64,000 nt of DNA from Thermococcus eurythermalis (GTDB lineage: Archaea > Methanobacteriota_B > Thermococci > Thermococcales > Thermococcaceae), in the NCBI RefSeq assembly GCF_000769655.1, contig NZ_CP008887.1, positions 1,612,001 through 1,676,000 of the forward strand, given 5' to 3'. Below are positions 1-7,697 of this stretch, piece by piece. The position numbers and the translations under genes were made by a program. Below the pieces are notes generated by a model, which saw nothing but the letters and a program-made list of their open reading frames with translations, did no database searches and was not told the DNA's origin. Numbering within the stretch: the first letter of the stretch is position 1; every line of letters starts with the position of its first letter.

Positions 1-348
1 AGGCCCCTCATAAAGTACACCGCCGAAGAGGTCGAGGCACTGGCGGAGGAAGCCGGCATAAGGCCGTACCGCATGTACGAGCACGCGAGGAGGAGGCAGT
101 GGCGTGAGGGCTGTCCGCTCCAGTATATCGACAAAGAGGAGACCATAAGGCCGGAGCTCATGGATCTGGCATACCGGGTGAACTACGAGGTGAGCAAAAT
201 AGCGAGGAGGCGGAAGGTAAGGATTAGCGTCCGCGTCCCCAGCTTTGAGGTGATGGCCTGGAACCCAGATGAGGAGACCCTCCGTGGGATTGGTGAAGTT
301 GTCAGGCGCTTTAAGGGTGGTTCCGATGCTTCCGTCCGGAAAGCTTAG
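1..348 (+). CDS. PP-loop ATP-pyrophosphatase-like protein, C-terminal fragment
   Basis: The reading frame is open from base 1, so this is the last 115 residues of a gene that starts outside the window. The fragment opens with PLIKYTAEEVEAL, the kind of segment that follows the ATP-binding core in PP-loop enzymes (QueC/ExsB, TtuA, ThiI-like). It later carries GCPLQYID and an Arg/Lys-rich tail. The PP-loop itself (SGGxDS) would lie upstream and cannot be checked, so the family is inferred from this weak resemblance. Its end overlaps the start of the next gene by 23 bases, suggesting co-transcription. Confidence 0.5.
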   Translation, partial: RPLIKYTAEEVEALAEEAGIRPYRMYEHARRRQWREGCPLQYIDKEETIRPELMDLAYRVNYEVSKIARRRKVRISVRVPSFEVMAWNPDEETLRGIGEVVRRFKGGSDASVRKA

Positions 349-1339
349 GAACGACGTCCTGCGCGAGGTTATATTCCCGAACCTCGGTGTGGAGGACGCT
401 AAGGTCATCTACGGGCCGAGGGCAGGTTTTGACTCCGCGGTCCTGGAATACGACGAAGAAAACTACCTCGTCGTTGCAACGGATCCCGTGATTGGCGTTC
501 CCAAAGAAGCCTTCGGGTTCTTCGCATACCACTTTGCGGCCAGCGACGTTGCGGTTTTCGGTGCCGAGCCAAGATGGCTTGTGCTGAACCTTCTATTTCC
601 GGAGGGCACATCAGAGGAATACGTCAGGGAGGTAATGACCGACGTAAACGAGGAGTGCCTCAAGTACGGGGGGTCTGTTATAGGGGGGCACACTGGGGTT
701 TACCCCTCCATCCCCGAACCAATGGGCACCTCAGCGGTTGCAGGAATAGTGCGGAAGGACAAGCTCAGGTTGCCGATAGCGAGACCGGGCGATAGAATAG
801 TCGTGACGGCCAAGGTAGGCCTTGAGTTCGCGGTCTCTGCCGCATACTTCAGGGGGAGGGAACTCCTCGGCGTGCTGACCAAAAAGGAATTGATGAGACT
901 AAAGCGCTCCTTTTACTTCGAGACCGTCGTTCCGGATGCCCTGATAGCGAGGCCCTTCGCCAGGGGAATGCACGATGCGACGGAAGGTGGTCTAACCGCT
1001 CTTCACGAGATAGCGGACAACTCAGGAGTCGGCTTCAGGGTCTACGCGGATAAGCTCCACCTCGACCCACTGGTCAAGAAAGTCCTTGACTTCTACGGGC
1101 TTGAGCCCTGGAGCGTCTCCTCGACGGGGACGCTGATAGCGATAGTGCCGCCTGAGAAAAGTGATGTTTTAATTACAGAATTGCTTAAAAATGGAATTCT
1201 GGCATTTGAGCTCGGCGGGTTCACTGAGGATAAAGAAAGGGTGCTCATAGAGAACGGCGACGAAAGGCCCTTCCCGGAGTTCAAGGGCGACCCCTACGTG
1301 GAGCTCTACGGTAAGCAGGAGGACAAGCCAGGGAAATAA
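326..1339 (+). CDS. AIR synthase-related protein (PurM/HypE/ThiL fold)
   Basis: A 337-residue protein of the superfamily that binds ATP between two related domains. The N-terminal half has FDSAVLEYD, VATDPVIGV and FGAEPRWLVLNLLFPEG, the usual AIRS_N pattern. The C-terminal half has RPGDRIVVTAKVGLEFA and GMHDATEGGLTALHEIA, the HxATEGG motif. It lacks the C-terminal Cys of true HypE (it ends in DKPGK) and the Cys/Sec loop of SelD, so a hydrogenase-maturation role is not supported and the substrate is unknown. I chose ATG 326, preceded by GGGTGG, over an earlier in-frame start at 269 because the residues between look non-coding. It overlaps the preceding gene. Confidence 0.8.
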   Translation: MLPSGKLRNDVLREVIFPNLGVEDAKVIYGPRAGFDSAVLEYDEENYLVVATDPVIGVPKEAFGFFAYHFAASDVAVFGAEPRWLVLNLLFPEGTSEEYVREVMTDVNEECLKYGGSVIGGHTGVYPSIPEPMGTSAVAGIVRKDKLRLPIARPGDRIVVTAKVGLEFAVSAAYFRGRELLGVLTKKELMRLKRSFYFETVVPDALIARPFARGMHDATEGGLTALHEIADNSGVGFRVYADKLHLDPLVKKVLDFYGLEPWSVSSTGTLIAIVPPEKSDVLITELLKNGILAFELGGFTEDKERVLIENGDERPFPEFKGDPYVELYGKQEDKPGK

Positions 1340-1381
1340 TGGCAAAACAGGGAAGATGGCTCTCCTTCTTCCCCTTTAAAC

Positions 1382-2455
1382 TCACTTCACCCTGAACCTC
1401 AGCAGAGCCGCGAGGCCGCCCAGAGCCTTCAGCTTCTCACCGCCCTCGTGCTCCGAGCTGACGATGACCACTTCGCCCCTCGCGTACCTCACGGCGTCCA
1501 TGAGCTCCTCAATCTTCTCTCTGTGCTCGCTCTTCAACAGCTCGTCGAGGACGAGGAGCGTCTCAACTGCGCCGTAGTTCACAGCCTCTTCAACTTCCCT
1601 GAGGCCGTAGGCGGCTAATCCGTTGTTCTTGGCTATGTTCTCAAGAACCTTCTCGACGAGCTGGACTTCCTTGGCGACGCGGTTCTCGTGGTATACCTTG
1701 TCCACTGTCCCGCGCTTGATGACCTCGTAGATGCCCGTCCTGCCGGTCACGCTCGTGTCCTCGATGACGACCTTCTTGGCCAGCTCCGGGTAGTTCTCGC
1801 GCAGGAACTTGTAGAAGTCCTCCTTGACGAAGCCGGGGCCGGCAACTATTGCCCTCTCAATTTTCTCCCTCTCCATGAGCTCCGTCACGGTCTTTGCTAA
1901 GTCGTGGAAGAACTTCTTCTCCTCACTCTCCCTGTCGGTGTTGTAGCGCTTCCCGCCGAGGTTCCTCCTTATGCTCGCGACCATCTCGACGCCGTACTCC
2001 CTCACCAGCGCTATGTCTGCCTCGCCGTCGTCAACGACGACTATCATCACTTTGGCCCGCTTTGAGGCCTCTATCGCCTCCCTGAGGCGCTCGATGTGGT
2101 GCTCCTTCCAGCGGGGCTTCTGGATTGTTACAACCGTTCCTTCCTCAATCGTTATCGTGTGGTACTTGCCAAGGGGCACGTCGTCCCTGCTCGCGTAAAC
2201 TATCGGCCCTGTAACGCGAACCTGGTTCGCAAAGCGGTGGAAGTTTATCTTCTCGGCCCTAACGCCGAGGTAGACGGGTATTACCTCGACCTTCTCAGCG
2301 CGGAGCGAGTCAGCTCTCTGGGACTGCTTTCTCAGCGTCTTGGCGTAGACTACGTCGCCGGGGTCTATGACGTGGTAGAGGTGCCAGAGGTCGTCAAGGG
2401 TCTCTGCTTTAACCTTCACTATGCCCTCCTTGGGCTTCTCTTCGATTATCTGCAC
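1382..2455 (-). CDS. pelA: mRNA surveillance protein Pelota (Dom34)
   Basis: A 357-residue archaeal Pelota. It works with aEF1A/ABCE1 to rescue stalled ribosomes and to deliver subunits for recycling. It has the N-terminal Sm-like domain (about 1-130, with LWHLYHVIDPGDVVYAKT), the central eRF1-like domain (about 135-265, with VAGPGFVKEDFYKFL) and the C-terminal L7Ae-like domain (about 270-350, with YGLREVEEAVNYGAVETLLVLD). The GGQ peptide-release motif of eRF1 is absent, as expected for Pelota. Length is normal for the family. It is convergent with the AIR-synthase-like gene and lies just downstream of the CinA-like gene on the same strand. Confidence 0.96.
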   Translation of the reverse strand: MQIIEEKPKEGIVKVKAETLDDLWHLYHVIDPGDVVYAKTLRKQSQRADSLRAEKVEVIPVYLGVRAEKINFHRFANQVRVTGPIVYASRDDVPLGKYHTITIEEGTVVTIQKPRWKEHHIERLREAIEASKRAKVMIVVVDDGEADIALVREYGVEMVASIRRNLGGKRYNTDRESEEKKFFHDLAKTVTELMEREKIERAIVAGPGFVKEDFYKFLRENYPELAKKVVIEDTSVTGRTGIYEVIKRGTVDKVYHENRVAKEVQLVEKVLENIAKNNGLAAYGLREVEEAVNYGAVETLLVLDELLKSEHREKIEELMDAVRYARGEVVIVSSEHEGGEKLKALGGLAALLRFRVK

Positions 2456-2495
2456 CCTCTCACCCCTAATGGACTTGGAAGGGAAGATTTAAAGG

Positions 2496-3254
2496 TTACC
2501 AGCCCTCCCCAAAGCGGACCCCCATTTCCTCCATAAGGGCCTTGGCCCTCTCTATCTCCTCCTCGCTCTCGCCAAAAATTATTATCCCGATGTACTTGCC
2601 GAAGCCTTTGGGCGAGGAATGAATTCTCACCTTGAAGCGCTTCAGCGTCTCGTTGAGTATCGGCGCGAGCTTGCTCTCGTCGGTTATCTCGGCCAAAAGC
2701 TTTCTCTGGACGAACTTCCTCTCACCGAGCCTCGGCAGGACTTCCCTTTCTAGCATTGCCCTCATTTCGCGGGGCATCCCCGGGAGGACGAATATCCTGA
2801 CCCCTCCGTGCTCGATGTAAGCCCCAGGGGCGGCACCTTCGGTGTTTTCAAGGGGCACTGCACCCTCTGGGAGGTAGGCCATTTTCCTCCTCGCGTCGTT
2901 AAGTTCCGGGTCGTCAATCAGGCCTTTCTCGTAGAGCCCGCGGTAAAACGCTTTAATCCTCTCAAGGCACCCCTCGCAGAGAACGAGCTTCCTGTTGAGG
3001 GCTCCCGCTACGGCAAGCATCGTAACGTCGTCGTGGGTTGGCCCGAGACCGCCCGAAATCACCAGAACCTCCGGTTTCCTCGCAAGGACTTCCTGAACCG
3101 CGCTCTTTATCTCCTCGACGTCATCGCCAACTGTGGTCTTCCTCTTCACCCAGTATCCCTTCTCGGTGAGCTTCTGGGCGATGAAGGCGGAGTTACTGTC
3201 CACGGTGTTTCCGGTGAGGAGCTCGTCCCCTATGGTCAGTATCTCGGCGAACAT
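2496..3254 (-). CDS. CinA/MoaB-type molybdopterin-binding domain protein (NMN deamidase-related)
   Basis: A 252-residue protein made of the MoaB/MogA-like domain of CinA. Visible landmarks are EILTIGDELLTGNTVDSNS at the N terminus, the VISGGLGPTHDDVT motif near residue 70-80, and VLPGMPREM around 165. The C-terminal amidohydrolase domain of full CinA is missing, which is usual for archaeal members. The physiological substrate is not established for this short form. ATG 3254 is chosen because GGTGGTG lies just upstream; an earlier in-frame start at 3314 would run across the promoter-like GGTTATAAGG segment. It is probably co-transcribed with pelA. Confidence 0.85.
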   Translation of the reverse strand: MFAEILTIGDELLTGNTVDSNSAFIAQKLTEKGYWVKRKTTVGDDVEEIKSAVQEVLARKPEVLVISGGLGPTHDDVTMLAVAGALNRKLVLCEGCLERIKAFYRGLYEKGLIDDPELNDARRKMAYLPEGAVPLENTEGAAPGAYIEHGGVRIFVLPGMPREMRAMLEREVLPRLGERKFVQRKLLAEITDESKLAPILNETLKRFKVRIHSSPKGFGKYIGIIIFGESEEEIERAKALMEEMGVRFGEGW

Positions 3255-3320
3255 TCCCACCACCGGACAAGTTTCGGCGCGGGCCCTTATAACCCCAGCG
3301 GAAGCCATTTGCACGGAGAT

Positions 3321-3735
3321 CTGACCTCCTCCCCGTCCTTAAGGGCGAGGGTTCCAACGAGTTAACCCTCGCCAGCGACGGGAAGGTTTACGGGCAATCA
3401 TTCCCTACTCCCGTTGCCGGTTTCGGGTTCGCCCGAAGGCCGGGTCTCCGGCCAGTTACCCCCCACCGGCAAACCCGGATTGGGGTTATGGTTTAGAGGC
3501 CCCCTCAGAGTTTTTAACCGCTTGAAAGCGGTTTTGAAGGGACGCTTAACAGCGTCAACCCTCCAACACTGGAGGGTAACGTGAAATCCCTCACCCCATC
3601 GGGTTATTTTACGGTGGCCTCTTCGAGGCCCTATTACGTTGTTGAAGCTTAAAAGGGTTTCGACTGTTCAATGCCCGTTGGGTTGTTTACTGCATCCCCG
3701 CCCTAAAGGGCAAGCTTTCAAAAGAGTAAAAGTTC
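3321..3735. mobile_element. IS200/IS605-like non-autonomous relic with hairpin array (possible omega-RNA region)
   Basis: This 560-base interval between the CinA-like gene and GAPDH has no credible ORF but many perfect stems: 3344-3353/3364-3373; 3414-3421/3465-3472 enclosing 3422-3427/3432-3437 (TTCG loop) and 3438-3443/3448-3453 (GTCT loop); 3516-3523/3526-3533; 3541-3546/3551-3556; 3558-3565/3570-3577; 3616-3621/3625-3630; 3700-3704/3707-3711. A motif with CCCCG(T/C)CCT(T/A)AAGGGC occurs in the same orientation at both edges (about 3331 and 3696). It resembles the terminal hairpin that flanks IS605-type elements and abuts tnpB 3' ends. The left edge reads as the complement of GGGGAGGAGGTCAG, a right-end signature I recall for such elements. 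No tnpA or tnpB is left. A standalone structured RNA is an alternative. Confidence 0.5.
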
Positions 3736-3752
3736 AACTTCTCCATAGATAG

Positions 3753-3771
3753 TTTTCACCACGAGTGAAAA
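3753..3771. promoter_or_regulatory. Thermococcales glycolytic motif-like palindrome upstream of GAPDH
   Basis: TTTTCAC-N5-GTGAAAA is a perfect inverted repeat with the same half-site spacing as the Thermococcales glycolytic motif TATCAC-N5-GTGATA, which is bound by Tgr/TrmBL1. It lies directly upstream of the AT-rich promoter element at about 3781-3790. That is the position described for gluconeogenic genes activated by this regulator. The substituted second and third half-site bases make this a variant, so binding is inferred. Confidence 0.55.
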
Positions 3772-3816
3772 CAAGGCTTAAGTATTTTATGGCCATAAAA
3801 CTTTCTGGTGGTGAGT

Positions 3817-4824
3817 ATGGCTAAGGTGAAGGTTGGGATTAACGGTTACGGGACTATAGGTAAGAGAGTGGCCTACGCGGTCACGAAGCAGGACGACATG
3901 AAGCTCGTCGGCGTCACCAAGACGAAGCCGGACTTCGAGGCCTACCGCGCGAGGGAGCTCGGAATTCCCGTCTACGCGGCGAGCGAGGAGTTCCTGCCGA
4001 GGTTTGAAAATGTAGGCTTTGAAGTCGCCGGAACCCTGAACGACCTCCTCAACGAGGTTGACATCATCGTTGACGCCACGCCCGGAGGAATGGGCGAAAA
4101 GAACAAGCCCCTCTACGAGAAGGCTGGCGTCAAGGCCATCTTCCAGGGCGGCGAGAAGGCGAGCGTCGCCGAGGTCTCCTTCGTGGCCCAGGCGAACTAC
4201 GAGAATGCCCTCGGCAAGGACTACGTTAGGGTTGTCTCGTGCAACACGACGGGCCTGACGAGGACACTCTCTGCCATTCAGGACTACATCGATTACGTTT
4301 ACGCTGTGATGATTCGCCGCGCCGCCGACCCAAACGACTCGAAGCGCGGACCGGTCAACGCCATAACGCCGAGCGTCACTGTTCCGTCGCACCACGGGCC
4401 GGACGTCCAGACGGTAATCCCGATAAACATCGAGACGAGCGCCTTCGTCGTCCCAACAACTCTCATGCACGTCCACAGCATCATGGTCGAGCTGAAGAAG
4501 CCGGTTGAGGCAAAGGACGTCGTAGATATCTTCGAGAACACCACGCGCGTGCTCCTCTTCGAGAAGGAGAAGGGCTTTGAGAGCACCGCCCAGCTCATAG
4601 AGTTCGCCCGCAACCTCCACCGTGAGTGGAACAACCTCTATGAGATTGCAGTCTGGAAGGAGAGCATAAGCGTCCGCGGAAACAGGCTCTTCTACATCCA
4701 GGCCGTCCACCAGGAGAGCGACGTTGTGCCGGAGAACATAGACGCGATAAGGGCCATGTTCGAGCTCGCCGACAAGTGGGAGAGCATAAAGAAGACGAAC
4801 AAAAGCTTGGGGATTTTGAAGTGA
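3817..4824 (+). CDS. gap: Glyceraldehyde-3-phosphate dehydrogenase, archaeal type II (phosphorylating)
   Basis: A 335-residue cytoplasmic enzyme that interconverts glyceraldehyde-3-phosphate and 1,3-bisphosphoglycerate. In Thermococcales it serves gluconeogenesis, because glycolytic flux uses the ferredoxin-dependent GAPOR. The N-terminal Rossmann motif is [14 protein letters not shown]. The catalytic Cys sits in SCNTTGLTR (about residue 142), and the archaeal-type C-terminal domain follows. ATG 3817 follows GGTGGTGAG at a good distance; upstream GTG codons in frame are part of that ribosome-binding site. The promoter carries a glycolytic-motif-like palindrome. Confidence 0.96.
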   Translation: MAKVKVGINGYGTIGKRVAYAVTKQDDMKLVGVTKTKPDFEAYRARELGIPVYAASEEFLPRFENVGFEVAGTLNDLLNEVDIIVDATPGGMGEKNKPLYEKAGVKAIFQGGEKASVAEVSFVAQANYENALGKDYVRVVSCNTTGLTRTLSAIQDYIDYVYAVMIRRAADPNDSKRGPVNAITPSVTVPSHHGPDVQTVIPINIETSAFVVPTTLMHVHSIMVELKKPVEAKDVVDIFENTTRVLLFEKEKGFESTAQLIEFARNLHREWNNLYEIAVWKESISVRGNRLFYIQAVHQESDVVPENIDAIRAMFELADKWESIKKTNKSLGILK

Positions 4825-4861
4825 CCCCAACGCTTTTATTCCCTTTTACAGACGTTTTTGC

Positions 4862-5218
4862 ATGGACACCGAGGAGTATGTACTCGTCCTGGGCCTGCTC
4901 TTAATCGTCGCGTTCCTTCTCTACCCTAGCGAGGCAATCTCCGGAACTTTCTGCGAGGGGAGCTCCGGGGAGCTCGGGGGCTACAGTGTTGGCGTTCAGA
5001 ACGGCTTTCTGAGGGTGTACCATAGGGGAGAAGAGGCCCTCGTCGCGAAGGGCGACCGCGTGCTCCTCAAGAGGGAAAACGTGGAGTACTCCTACTCCGA
5101 AAACTGCTATCGCCTTGTGGTTAAAGAAAAGCCCGAAGAGGCGCTCTACATCTTTGTCCTAGGCGTCGTCCTGATTGGGGTGGCTTTCTACTACATGCTC
5201 TTCCTCAAATACCGGTAA
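4862..5218 (+). CDS. Hypothetical small membrane protein with two TM segments
   Basis: A 118-residue protein I do not recognise. It has a hydrophobic N-terminal helix (about 7-24, VLVLGLLLIVAFLLY), a hydrophilic middle with two Cys (residues 31 and 82) that could be disulfide-bonded if exposed outside, and a second helix (about 94-113). The topology suggests a small extracytoplasmic loop held by two membrane anchors. A TATA-like CTTTTATTCC lies about 25-30 bases upstream of the ATG, so the mRNA may be leaderless. It follows gap by 37 bases. Confidence 0.65.
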   Translation: MDTEEYVLVLGLLLIVAFLLYPSEAISGTFCEGSSGELGGYSVGVQNGFLRVYHRGEEALVAKGDRVLLKRENVEYSYSENCYRLVVKEKPEEALYIFVLGVVLIGVAFYYMLFLKYR

Positions 5219-5236
5219 CGACACAGCGGCGAACTA

Positions 5237-5285
5237 TCAGTGTCACGTTGTGATAATCACGATTATCATAACGGCGATTATCATT
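5237..5285. repeat. AT-rich inverted and direct repeats between convergent genes
   Basis: TGATAATC-AC-GATTATCA forms a perfect stem, and CGATTATCAT recurs 18 bases later, over the stop of tiaS. It could be a bidirectional terminator or a palindrome-binding site; nothing more can be said. Confidence 0.35.
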
Positions 5286-6567
5286 TCAGAACTTCCAGCG
5301 CCTCCAAAATCCTCTCTTCCCCACCCGGCAGCACCAGCGGCCTCGACAGGTGCTTTCTTGCATCGGGCGGAACCTCGTAAATCTTCCTCTCCAGCTCGCG
5401 CGGGACTTCAACCGGAATGAGCTTCTTCGGCATCTTATAGCCACAGCGCTTGCACTTGAGGTAGTCGCCCTTGCTCTTCATCGTCCCTCCGCACTTCGGG
5501 CACTTCGGCTTCCGGTACTCGATTTGAGGGACGAGCTTCACAGGGTAGAACTTTTCGAGGTTGAGCGTCAGGATTCCCTCGTGCTCCTTAACTCCTCCGG
5601 CGGCTATGATTTCATCGCCCGGCAGGAGCTTTCTGACCCAATTTCTAAACTTCTTCGTCGGCTCAAAGGCCGCGACGCGTATCTTCCCGGTCTCGTCCTC
5701 AAGCTCGAAGAAGACGTGCCTCCCGCGCTCCCAGTACGGGCGGGCAACCCTTCCCCTCACGACGGCGCTGTCGTAGGTCTTTAACTCCCCGATTTTCTTG
5801 GGCGTCAGGTGGTCGTCGGTGTTCTGGTTCGTCTTGTAGAGCTGGTAGAAGGCGACGGGCTCTTCAAACTTAATCATCTCGAAGGTCTGGAGGACTTTTC
5901 CCCTGTCAATCCCTCTGATGCCAACGAGGACGGGGTCTTTGCCGTGGGGCGTTATCAAGACCGTCCTCTTGTAGGGGTCAACGTTGTCGTAGGTGAAGGG
6001 GTAGCTCCATTTGTCGGCGAGGAAAACGCTCTCCTCGTCAACCCGCCTCGGCGTCCCCCAGTTTTCACGCTCGCGGTAGGCCAAAAGCTCGTAGGTGAAG
6101 CGCTTAAGGGGGTAGCCGATTGCGCCGAGGGAGCCGATTATCCCGCGCCCGAGCTTGAACTTGAAGAACTCCGCTCCAACTGTTCTAGCGACCTTTTCGG
6201 CCTCTTCAATGGTCACGTGCTCTCTAAGGGCTTTAAGCGAGAACTCGCGGAGCTCTTCGGGAATTTCGCCCTCAAAAAAGACGACTCCGGGGTTCGTGTT
6301 CTCGTGGGTGAAGTCCGCGAGCTGATTCACGTAGAAGAGGACGGTGTTCTTAATCTCTGGAATAACTTCTTCGTCGGCCTCGAAGGTCATCGCCACCGCT
6401 CCATTGCCCCTTGTCTTGTACGGGACGTTCGGGTTCAGCCTGATGAGCCTCGGCAGGTCTACGGGCTCCGCTATCCTGGAAAGCTCGCGGTAGAGGAGCG
6501 CGCCGAGGTAGGTGGTGCACATGCCGTTTGGTGAGTCGGTGTCGTCAATTCCGATGTGGAGGAGCAT
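5281..6567 (-). CDS. tiaS: tRNA(Ile2) 2-agmatinylcytidine synthetase TiaS
   Basis: A 428-residue enzyme that attaches agmatine to C34 of the CAU-anticodon tRNA-Ile so that it reads AUA; it is archaea-specific. It starts with the family signature [20 protein letters not shown]. It contains the ferredoxin-like/TCKD region ([11 protein letters not shown] and [10 protein letters not shown] near 165-175), an OB-fold (about 275-345) and a C-terminal zinc ribbon with CPKCGG and CKRCGY. All expected domains are present and the length is normal. Convergent with the small membrane protein gene. Confidence 0.95.
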   Translation of the reverse strand: MLLHIGIDDTDSPNGMCTTYLGALLYRELSRIAEPVDLPRLIRLNPNVPYKTRGNGAVAMTFEADEEVIPEIKNTVLFYVNQLADFTHENTNPGVVFFEGEIPEELREFSLKALREHVTIEEAEKVARTVGAEFFKFKLGRGIIGSLGAIGYPLKRFTYELLAYRERENWGTPRRVDEESVFLADKWSYPFTYDNVDPYKRTVLITPHGKDPVLVGIRGIDRGKVLQTFEMIKFEEPVAFYQLYKTNQNTDDHLTPKKIGELKTYDSAVVRGRVARPYWERGRHVFFELEDETGKIRVAAFEPTKKFRNWVRKLLPGDEIIAAGGVKEHEGILTLNLEKFYPVKLVPQIEYRKPKCPKCGGTMKSKGDYLKCKRCGYKMPKKLIPVEVPRELERKIYEVPPDARKHLSRPLVLPGGEERILEALEVLK

Positions 6568-6597
6568 GTTTGAAGAAAAGGGAAGGGGGTTTAAAAA

Positions 6598-7006
6598 TCA
6601 ACCGCCGAAGAGCCAGAGCACCGCGTCCGGGAAGCGCCTCGACCAGTAGTACTCGCTGTGCGTTGCCCCATCGTCCTCAACGACGAGGAGGTTTTCGCCC
6701 TCCAAGTAGCCCCTTTCCTTCAGTACCTCCGCCATCTTCATGTTGGTCTCTATCATTTCACTGGGGTCGCTTCCCTCAATGGTTCCCCAGTCGATGTAAA
6801 TCCTCCCCGGGCCCTTGGGGGCGTTCCTCACGAAGTCGTAGATTTCCGGGTTGAACCAGAAAGCCGAGCTCATGGCCCCGATGTAGCGGAAGGTCTCCGG
6901 ATACTTGAAGCCGGCGTAGATAGATATGAGCCCTCCGAGCGAGGAGCCCATTATCCCGGTCTCGTTCGGTAGGGTTCTGTAGTGGGAGTCTATGTACGGT
7001 TTAAGG
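6598..7006 (-). pseudogene. Esterase D/IroE-type alpha/beta hydrolase, 3' fragment interrupted by IS607 element
   Basis: The reading frame contains the nucleophile elbow GIMGSSLGGL and the C-terminal THSEYYWSRRFPDA with a probable catalytic His. It stays open upstream through LKPYIDSHYRTLP to about 7006, where similarity stops at the left edge of the IS607 element. The missing middle part reappears on the far side of the element (about 9023-9145, same strand). This is therefore the C-terminal half of an insertion-split esterase. An internal ATG at 6951 gives an open ORF of 117 codons, but it would lack the strands before the nucleophile and is unlikely to be active. Confidence 0.85.
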
Positions 7007-7076
7007 CTGTTCTTTAAATAGTGACATTCAAAAGGTTTAAATATTTTCGTTGCATATTCTTACTTAGGTGTCAGTA

Positions 7077-7697
7077 ATGCCCAAGTTTTACAAACCTTCA
7101 GAGGTTGCGGAACTCCTCAATTACAATAAAGTCACCATAATCCGCTGGATTCATGCAGGAAAAATCAAGGCCATCAAAATAGGCCGAGACTACAGAATTC
7201 CAGAAGAAGAAGTCCAAAAACTACTCGGCAAAAAGAAGGAAACAACAAGAGCAGTCCTCTACGCCAGAGTTTCAGGAAGAGACCAGAAAGAAGACTTGGA
7301 AACCCAACTCAAAACCCTCGAACAATACGCAGTTAGCAAAGGCTACCAAATCGTGGATGAGGTTAAGGAAATTGCCTCTGGATTGAAAGAGAACAGAAAG
7401 GGGCTCAAAAAACTAATCAACCTCGCCAAGAACGGCGAGTATGACATTCTCATCGTAACTTACCCCGATAGGCTCACCCGTTTTGGATTCAAATACTTGG
7501 AAGAACTCTTCACAGCCTACAACGTGAGGATTGAAACAGTCTTCAAGAAGGATAAAACACCAAAAGAAGAACTCGTAGAAGACTTGATTGCAATAATCAC
7601 CAGTTTCGCAGGCAGACTCTACGGGCTGAGGAGTCACAAGAACAAGAAGTTCGTTCAAGGATTCAAAAAACTCCTCACGGAGGTCGAGAACGAGTGA
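7077..7697 (+). CDS. tnpA: IS607-type serine recombinase TnpA
   Basis: A 206-residue transposase. The N terminus (about 1-50) is a MerR-like winged helix with YKPSEVAELLNYNKVTIIRW and a Gly-Arg-Asp-Tyr-Arg-Ile-Pro turn, typical of IS607 recombinases where DNA binding precedes catalysis. The resolvase domain follows, with the nucleophile Ser66 in LYARVSGRDQ and downstream VTYPDRLTRFG. The start at ATG 7077 is preceded by AGGTG; an earlier in-frame codon at 7068 is less likely. The stop overlaps the tnpB start (GTGA). Confidence 0.93.
   Translation: MPKFYKPSEVAELLNYNKVTIIRWIHAGKIKAIKIGRDYRIPEEEVQKLLGKKKETTRAVLYARVSGRDQKEDLETQLKTLEQYAVSKGYQIVDEVKEIASGLKENRKGLKKLINLAKNGEYDILIVTYPDRLTRFGFKYLEELFTAYNVRIETVFKKDKTPKEELVEDLIAIITSFAGRLYGLRSHKNKKFVQGFKKLLTEVENE

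Noticed and set aside
269-1339. HypE or SelD identity for the AIR-synthase-like protein
   Set aside because: HypE's C-terminal Cys and SelD's Cys/Sec loop are missing; only the general fold is supported.
3301-3800. RNase P RNA, SRP RNA or rRNA/tRNA fragment as explanation of the hairpin array
   Set aside because: None of the conserved cores (GAGGAAAGTC of RNase P, the SRP S-domain, T-arm GTTCRA) are present; the layout is a row of simple tetraloop hairpins.
3787-4830. Long minus-strand ORF opposite GAPDH (and similar long antisense ORFs at 5809-6534, 22162-23283, 27525-28709, 41430-42872, 44478-45377)
   Set aside because: Shadows of strongly conserved genes on the other strand; composition and lack of promoters or ribosome-binding sites argue against translation.
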